NCBI GenBank assembly: GCA_944358815.1
Contig: CALVRX010000015.1
Coordinates: 1 to 35,003 of the forward strand
Origin: an uncultured Bacilli bacterium
GTDB lineage: Bacteria > Bacillota_I > Bacilli_A > RF39 > UBA660
Length of the DNA stretch: 35,003 bases
Direction: 5' to 3'
Every line of letters begins with the position of its first letter. Within the stretch, counting starts at the first letter, position 1. Positions 30,414 through 35,003 of the stretch are shown here, piece after piece. The translations under genes and the position numbers were made by a program. The notes below the pieces were generated by a model. That model saw only the letters and a list, made by a program, of their open reading frames with translations. It made no database searches and had not been told where the DNA came from.

Positions 30414-31095
30414 TGTTATATGTTCCTTTCGCATCATCTTTTAAGACTCTTCCTGAATCTAAGACAATAACTCTTTTATTCATTCTTTTAACGATATTAA
30501 TATCGTGAGTAACCATAATAATAGTCGTCCCAAGTTTATTAATTTCTTCTAAGACTTCCATAATTTCCATACCAGTAGCTGGGTCTAGATTTCCAGTTGG
30601 TTCGTCACAAATTAATAGTTTTGGACCATTGACAATAGCACGGGCTATGGCGACACGCTGCTGTTCTCCTCCAGATAGTTGTGATGGATAGTTTTTAATT
30701 TTATTTTTTAGTCCAACTAATTCTAGAACTTTTAAAACTTTAGCATGAATTTCATCCTTAGGTAAACCAAATATTTCTAAGGCAAAAGCGACATTTTCAT
30801 AAACAGTTGATTTAGGTAGGAGTTTAAAGTCTTGGAAGACAACGCCAATTTTTCTTCTAATTTTATATACTTTACCATTTCTAAGTTTACCAACATCAAT
30901 ACCACCGACAATTATTTGTCCAGATGTTGGTTTTTCTTCACGGTAAAGCATTTTAATTAGGGTTGATTTACCACAGCCAGTTGAGCCAATGATGAAAACA
31001 AAATCACCTTTAGCAATGGTTAAGTTTAAATTTTGAATAGCGGTGACGCCAGTTTTATAGGTTTTTTTGACATTGGTCATTTTTATTAAATCCAC
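30400..31095 (-). CDS. ftsE: Cell division ATP-binding protein FtsE
   Basis: 231-residue ABC ATPase on the inner face of the membrane, partner of FtsX. It has Walker A GSTGCGKST, Q-loop VFQDFKLLP, signature LSGGEQQRVAIARA, Walker B LLICDEPTGNLDP and the switch His in MVTHD. The start is read as GTG at 31095, giving MDLIKMTNVKKTY, which aligns with the family N-terminus; AGAAGTGA upstream is a modest binding site. An ATG five codons later is possible but would trim the first strand. It follows the YitT gene by 18 bases and overlaps ftsX. Confidence 0.93.
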   Translation of the reverse strand: MDLIKMTNVKKTYKTGVTAIQNLNLTIAKGDFVFIIGSTGCGKSTLIKMLYREEKPTSGQIIVGGIDVGKLRNGKVYKIRRKIGVVFQDFKLLPKSTVYENVAFALEIFGLPKDEIHAKVLKVLELVGLKNKIKNYPSQLSGGEQQRVAIARAIVNGPKLLICDEPTGNLDPATGMEIMEVLEEINKLGTTIIMVTHDINIVKRMNKRVIVLDSGRVLKDDAKGTYNNENI

Positions 31096-31113
31096 TATAT
31101 CACTTCTTTCTAA

Positions 31114-32001
31114 TTAAGCTTTATGTCCCCTTATTTCATATGTATCGATGACTATTACAAAGGCTTCAGGGTCTAGTTTTTTTATGGCTTCCGTGGCGAC
31201 AAAGTATTCTCTGGTAGGGATGGCGCATAGAAGGACTTTTTTTCTTTTATTAGTATATCCTCCTTCAGCATCAATTTCAGTAACACCACGGTTTAGGCTT
31301 TCCATAATAAAGTCTTTAATTGGTTTTTCTTCAGAGGTAATGATTTCTAATGTTTTATATTCAGAAATACCTAATATTACTCTATCACTAATGATTCCAG
31401 ATGAATATAAGGTAATAAATGAATAGATGAATGATTGCCAGCCAAAGAAGATACCACCGGCAAGCATGATTAATCCTTCTGAATAGATATTGGCTTTGCT
31501 ATAAGGCATTTTACCATAATTTGATAGTATTTGTTTTAAAACATCAGTTCCACCTGTTGTAAAGTTATTTTTAAATACCAAACCGGTTCCAATACCACTA
31601 ATTAAAGCCCCACAAAGGGCAATGACAATCATTTCTGTATCGCCTAAATCAATATATTTTGGAAAAAATTCAGTAACTTTAACTAAAACTGGGTACAAGA
31701 TAGAACCAACAATAGTTGGTTTTGTCTTTTCTGTTCCTAGGAAGACAAAACTAGCAATTAATAATAAAACATTGCCAAGTAAAATGACTAATGAGGGGTC
31801 TAAGTTAAAAAGTTTTTCAGTGATGATAGATAGTCCACTTAAGCCAAAGATTAAGTTACACGGTTTTAAGAAAATGTTAAAGGCAGCTGCTGATAAAAAA
31901 ATACCGATTAAAAATTCTACATATCTTTTTAATTTTTTACTACTGGTAATTTCTTTTAAAAGACTTTTGGAATCTATTTGCTTTTTTTTAGCAAATATCA
32001 T
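31114..32001 (-). CDS. YitT family membrane protein (DUF161 + DUF2179)
   Basis: 295 residues with five to six membrane segments (about 28-48, 52-72, 78-100, 105-118, 125-145, 170-195), then a soluble C-terminal DUF2179 domain (about 205-290). Family marks include AAAFNIFLKPCNLIFGLSGLSII, GIGTGLVFKNNFTTGGTDVLKQI, and ending SRGVTEIDAEGGYT-type plus TREYFVATEAIKKLDPEAFV. The function of YitT proteins is unsettled; DUF2179 resembles a ligand-binding regulatory module. It overlaps prfB by four bases (ATGA), with TAAGGAGG upstream, so it is coupled to release factor 2 and sits between prfB and ftsE. Confidence 0.88.
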   Translation of the reverse strand: MIFAKKKQIDSKSLLKEITSSKKLKRYVEFLIGIFLSAAAFNIFLKPCNLIFGLSGLSIITEKLFNLDPSLVILLGNVLLLIASFVFLGTEKTKPTIVGSILYPVLVKVTEFFPKYIDLGDTEMIVIALCGALISGIGTGLVFKNNFTTGGTDVLKQILSNYGKMPYSKANIYSEGLIMLAGGIFFGWQSFIYSFITLYSSGIISDRVILGISEYKTLEIITSEEKPIKDFIMESLNRGVTEIDAEGGYTNKRKKVLLCAIPTREYFVATEAIKKLDPEAFVIVIDTYEIRGHKA

Positions 32002-33096
32002 CTAGCATTCCTCCTTAAATTAGCATTTATAAATTTATCTAGGTCACCATCCAATACTTTATTTACATTAGTTTCTTCACAATTTGTCCGATGGTCTTTG
32101 ATTAGGGAGTATGGATGAAGGACATAACTTCTAATTTGGGAGCCAAAATTAATATCTTTTTGTTCACCCTTTAACTGCATTAATTCTTGTTTTTTGTTTT
32201 CTTCTTCAATTTCATATAATTTACTTTTTAAAATTTGCATAGCTTTAGCCTTGTTTTGAACTTGGCTACGTTCATTTTGACAGGTGACAACGATGCCAGT
32301 TGGCAAATGAGTTATTCTAACTGCACTGTCAGTGGTGTTGACGCTTTGTCCACCAGCACCACTACTGTGGAAAACATCAATTTTTAAATCTTTTTCATTG
32401 ATGTCCACTTTAATGGAATCATCAATGACTGGTGTAACAGATACGGAAGCAAATGATGTGTGTCTTCTAGCACCTGAGTCAAATGGTGATATTCTCACTA
32501 ATCTATGAATACCTTTTTCGTTTTTTAGGTAACCATAGGCATTTAGTCCTTTGATAATTAAAGTAATACTTTTTATTCCAGCTTCTAGACCAGGCTGCTG
32601 ATCGATGATTTCTATTTTGTAATTTTTCTTTTCTGCATATCTTAAATACATTCGATATAACATATTAGCCCAATCACAGGCTTCTGTTCCACCAGCACCT
32701 GAATGGATTTCTAAGACAGCATCATTTTTATCATAGTCACCATTTAGTAAAACTAGTGTTTCTACTTCATCAATTTTTTTAGTTAATGTTTGATTTTCTT
32801 GTTCAAGCCAGTTAATGCTTTCTAAATCATCTGGAGTTAAAGTTTTAGACATTTCTAAGTAGTCATTTGTTTCATCTAATAGGTTTTTAACATCGCCGAG
32901 AACTTTTTTTTCACTATTTAATTGATTTATGATTTGTTCACTATGTTTTTTATCATCCCAAAAGTTAGGTTTAGCCATTTCTGTTTCTAGACTTTTTATA
33001 TGTTCTATTTTGTTATCTGGGTCAAAGTGACCTCCATAATTCAGTTAATTTTTTTTGATGTTGTTCGTAGGTATTGATTATTTCTTTTAGTTCCAT
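31998..33096 (-). CDS. prfB: Peptide chain release factor 2, programmed +1 frameshift
   Basis: 365 residues after frameshifting, as expected for RF2. Frame 0 runs from the ATG at 33096 (AGGAGG upstream) for 24 codons to CTT followed by an in-frame TGA (33022-33024). Skipping the T gives GAC and continues DPDNKIEHIKSLETEMAKPNFWDD in the +1 frame to the stop at 31998. An internal Shine-Dalgarno-like TGGAGG sits three bases before CTT, as the mechanism requires. RF2 reads UGA and UAA; when it is scarce, slow termination at the UGA favours the shift (autoregulation). The SPF recognition motif (about 203-205) and GGQ (248-250) are present. An annotation starting at 32978 would miss the first 39 residues. 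Confidence 0.95.
33020..33036 (-). promoter_or_regulatory. prfB recoding site
   Basis: On the - strand it reads TGGAGG TCA CTT TGA C: an internal Shine-Dalgarno, a three-base spacer, the slippery CTT, and a TGA stop with a C after it. This is the conserved RF2 frameshift design. Confidence 0.93.
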
Positions 33097-33120
33097 CGAT
33101 GTGCCTCCTATCATTAATTC

Positions 33121-33129
33121 ATTATATCA
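33121..33129 (-). promoter_or_regulatory. Extended -10 promoter of the prfB operon
   Basis: On the - strand, TGATATAAT (TGn + TATAAT) lies about 25 bases before the prfB start. The -35 region is poor. Confidence 0.6.
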
Positions 33130-33163
33130 GATTATTACATTTTTTACTAGCTTATTTAGATGG

Positions 33164-33194
33164 AAAAAATATACAAATTAATTGCATATTTTTT
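33164..33194 (-). terminator. Intrinsic terminator of yunB-yutD
   Basis: Twelve-base A/T-rich stem (33164-33175 with 33183-33194) with one wobble pair. The seven-base loop contains the yutD stop codon. T-run on the - strand. Confidence 0.65.
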
Positions 33195-33459
33195 TTATTA
33201 TAAAATATTTACAATCGTAAGCTCCATTGGTTTTAACATAGTCTTCAACTTGTTTAATATCATTTATATCTTTATATTTTGGGTTATTTTTATCACAAAA
33301 GCCTTTTAGCCTTAGTTTTCCATACGCCCAATCACCTAATATATAATCATAATCTTCAAAATATTCAGTGTATTTTTGTTTAACTATTTCGTAATCGAAG
33401 GCATTTTTATAATCTTTGATTAGTTCATATTCATTATTATCTATTTTATACGTTTTCAT
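33178..33459 (-). CDS. yutD: YutD family protein
   Basis: 93 residues, soluble. The family pattern is clear: EYELIKDYKNAFDYEIVKQKY, DYDYILGDWAYGKLRLKGF, an acidic/Lys linker, and the end GAYDCKYFIIKKI (YutD has NFGCAYFVLRKI there). The function is not established. The start at 33459 is chosen for GGTGATAAAA upstream. It lies 29 bases after yunB and shares its transcript. In Bacillus yutD and yunB lie close together, so this is conserved context. Confidence 0.88.
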   Translation of the reverse strand: MKTYKIDNNEYELIKDYKNAFDYEIVKQKYTEYFEDYDYILGDWAYGKLRLKGFCDKNNPKYKDINDIKQVEDYVKTNGAYDCKYFIIKKICN

Positions 33460-33488
33460 TTTTATCACCATTTTTATTATATCATAAT

Positions 33489-34241
33489 TTAATTAGTTGG
33501 TATGGTTAAAGATGGTGATGTGGTATTTAGATTGCCATAATAATCTGGTACACTACCATTTATCAGTTTTAAGGTTATAGGTACTTTAGTTTTTAGTTCA
33601 ACTGATTTATCAAAATATGGTAACATGACTTGTTCGGTAATTTTAATATTGGCATAGACTTTGATTAAGGCATTATTAATGCCATAATTAGTCACTTCTG
33701 TCGAGATATTACTGATGACATCACCAGTTAATGAAATTTTAATGGGTATTTGTTTACCAAAATTAGAAAAGATTGGATTATTAAAAATAAAGCCACTGTT
33801 TAAGTAATATATGACACCATTCTTTAAGGATGTTTCGTCGTAATTTTCTAAAAGATCGGCTTTATATTCGACTTTTTGTAAGTCTCCTTTTTCGATATAT
33901 TTTAAGTTTTGTTGAATACTTTTAGTAGCTTTTGTTAAATATTTATTAATTAAACCAGTGTTGAAATCAATAGAATTGATATTGCCATTATTATCATTAG
34001 TGATAAGGAATAATTTATTTATATCTATTTTATCGGTAATATATTTATCAATGGCATCATTAATAATAATACTAGAAAATTTTTTAGCTTCTAAAGAGGC
34101 ATATTTAAAAATTGATGGCATGATTTTATTTTTGATGTAGCCAAATACTAAATATAAACTGATTAAAAAAAGTACTAGAAAAACGGCAATAAAATTAATA
34201 GGTTTTATTTGATATTTTCTTTTGAGTTTAATTTTATTCAT
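33489..34241 (-). CDS. yunB: Sporulation protein YunB
   Basis: 250 residues: a basic N-terminus, one membrane segment (about 15-37), and a large extracytoplasmic domain. The family pattern appears as AKKFSSIIINDAIDKYI (Bacillus has AKRIASLVINDAISKQ), then NSIDFNTGLINKYLTKATKSIQQNLKYIEKGDL. In Bacillus YunB is made under sigma-E in the mother cell; its loss causes a mild sporulation defect. No Shine-Dalgarno sequence precedes the ATG, and a terminator ends only about 14 bases upstream, so the 5' leader must be very short or transcription must read through from the upstream gene. Confidence 0.88.
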   Translation of the reverse strand: MNKIKLKRKYQIKPINFIAVFLVLFLISLYLVFGYIKNKIMPSIFKYASLEAKKFSSIIINDAIDKYITDKIDINKLFLITNDNNGNINSIDFNTGLINKYLTKATKSIQQNLKYIEKGDLQKVEYKADLLENYDETSLKNGVIYYLNSGFIFNNPIFSNFGKQIPIKISLTGDVISNISTEVTNYGINNALIKVYANIKITEQVMLPYFDKSVELKTKVPITLKLINGSVPDYYGNLNTTSPSLTIPTN

Positions 34242-34255
34242 ATTTAATTATATTC

Positions 34256-34277
34256 AAAAAGGCTTGTTTTAAGCCTT
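34256..34277 (-). terminator. Intrinsic terminator after the second surface-protein gene
   Basis: Seven-base perfect stem (34259-34265 with 34271-34277), five-base loop, run of five T on the - strand, immediately before yunB. Confidence 0.8.
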
Positions 34278-34303
34278 GAATGAATTCAGATGATATATTG
34301 TTT

Positions 34304-35003
34304 CTAGTTTATGGTATAAGGATTAGAACTACTACCATTTCCACCTGTAATTTTGATATTAGATGAAAGATAAACTGGCGGAAGTACATCTCCATATATA
34401 GTATCATTAACAGATGTATTAAAAAAGATTAACCCTCCAAAATTTAAATATACAGTGTCAGTAGCATTACTATTTGCTGACAAAGTCCAGCCAGTAATGT
34501 TTGCCCATATAGTACTATTGCATTTATTTGAATTAGCACTATTATAATTATCAGTTAATTTTTTTATCGTTCCACATCCTGTTTGATTACTGTTAGTTCT
34601 AATAATTTCGGATGCTGTTGGTAAAGCTATTTTGCCATTCCATTTAGTCGCATTTTCATCATTTATTTGGCCGGCTAAATCATTATTATTATTTGTGACT
34701 GCTCCTATTCCCCAATCATGCGCTACTATTTGACTTTTAGCTGTTGAATTTAAACTATTATAATACGTACCATTTAAATATGTGTTTAAACTGGCTGTTG
34801 TCCAATTATTTGTTCCTGATGAATTCCAGTTTATATCATTAAGTATTGTATTTTTCATTATTTTTATGGTTCCATCACATTCGGCTGATATAATACGCCA
34901 GCCGGCTTTTTCATTATTAAATGTTATATAATTATTGGGATTAGCTCCAGTAAAGAAATATCGACACTCATACGGATCTTTTTCTAATTTAGCATTTTCG
35001 ATT
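34304..35003 (-). CDS. Partial surface protein, paralog of the protein at 15580-16476
   Basis: The last 233 codons of a gene that begins beyond the right edge; the frame is open to the end of the window, so the Met at 34858 is internal. It repeats the landmarks of the other paralog in order: KDPYECRYFFTGANPNNYITF, WRIISAECDGTIKIM, WTTASLNTYLNG, SQIVAHDWGIGAV, TKWNGKIALPTASEIIRTNS, WTLSAN, and VYLSSNIKITGGNG...NPYTIN. The missing N-terminus presumably holds a membrane segment and a stalk (inference from the paralog). Composition is A/T-rich throughout, unlike the G+C patch in the other copy. A terminator follows. Confidence 0.8.
   Translation of the reverse strand, partial: IENAKLEKDPYECRYFFTGANPNNYITFNNEKAGWRIISAECDGTIKIMKNTILNDINWNSSGTNNWTTASLNTYLNGTYYNSLNSTAKSQIVAHDWGIGAVTNNNNDLAGQINDENATKWNGKIALPTASEIIRTNSNQTGCGTIKKLTDNYNSANSNKCNSTIWANITGWTLSANSNATDTVYLNFGGLIFFNTSVNDTIYGDVLPPVYLSSNIKITGGNGSSSNPYTIN

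Noticed and set aside
1-35003. Mycoplasma-type code with TGA as Trp
   Set aside because: TGA ends gerQ, the RHH gene, the HD gene and prfB in positions that fit family lengths.
1-35003. tRNA, rRNA, CRISPR, insertion sequence or phage att site
   Set aside because: I scanned the intergenic stretches for cloverleaf arms, CCA ends, regularly spaced repeats and terminal inverted repeats with a transposase, and found none.

Overview
AT-rich window (roughly 30% G+C) from an endospore-forming Bacillota, probably an uncultured gut lineage of the Bacilli/Erysipelotrichia or a similarly AT-rich group. The lineage follows from PolC, an RNA polymerase delta subunit, YutD, YwiB and Veg. Spore formation is inferred from YabG, YabP, YabQ, GerQ, YunB and SpoVG. 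TGA is used as a normal stop, so this is not a Mycoplasma-type code. No rRNA, tRNA, CRISPR array, transposase or phage module was seen. No gene-free stretch exceeds 300 bases.

Layout. (1) 132-1927, + strand: a degenerate HD-domain protein overlapping serS. (2) 2175-17645, - strand: a secreted or anchored nuclease overlapping polA; a Fic protein; polC, cut by one in-frame TAA; rnr, prmC and prfA; a two-gene membrane/surface-protein unit facing a ribbon-helix-helix regulator on the + strand; then rpoE. (3) 17702-22859: ywiB (-), a class A penicillin-binding protein (+), a second Fic protein (-), and the pduL/ucpA-like pair (-). (4) 22938-23885, + strand: gerQ and a LemA-family gene. (5) 23895-26379, - strand: a condensed sporulation and division block, transcribed yabG-veg-spoVG-yabP-yabQ-divIC. 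(6) 26432-33096, - strand: a GNAT protein, a MacB-like ABC transporter, ftsX, ftsE, a YitT protein, and prfB with its programmed +1 frameshift. (7) 33178-35003, - strand: yutD, yunB, and a second surface-protein paralog that runs off the right edge.

How the genes work together. Most are housekeeping: replication and repair (polC, polA), translation and its termination (serS, prfA, prfB, prmC), RNA decay (rnr), cell wall and division (PBP, divIC, ftsEX), and spore formation. The accessory content is two Fic proteins, the nuclease, the MacB-like transporter and the surface-protein family with its probable regulator.

Most notable: an ochre codon in polC with conserved sequence intact on both sides; a surface-protein family whose two large members share a 71-base block at 68/71 identity but diverge elsewhere, one carrying a patch at about 51% G+C in its C-terminal domain; and terminators that are repeatedly built into the stop codons of the genes they end. 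All motif and promoter readings were made by eye. No database search was run.
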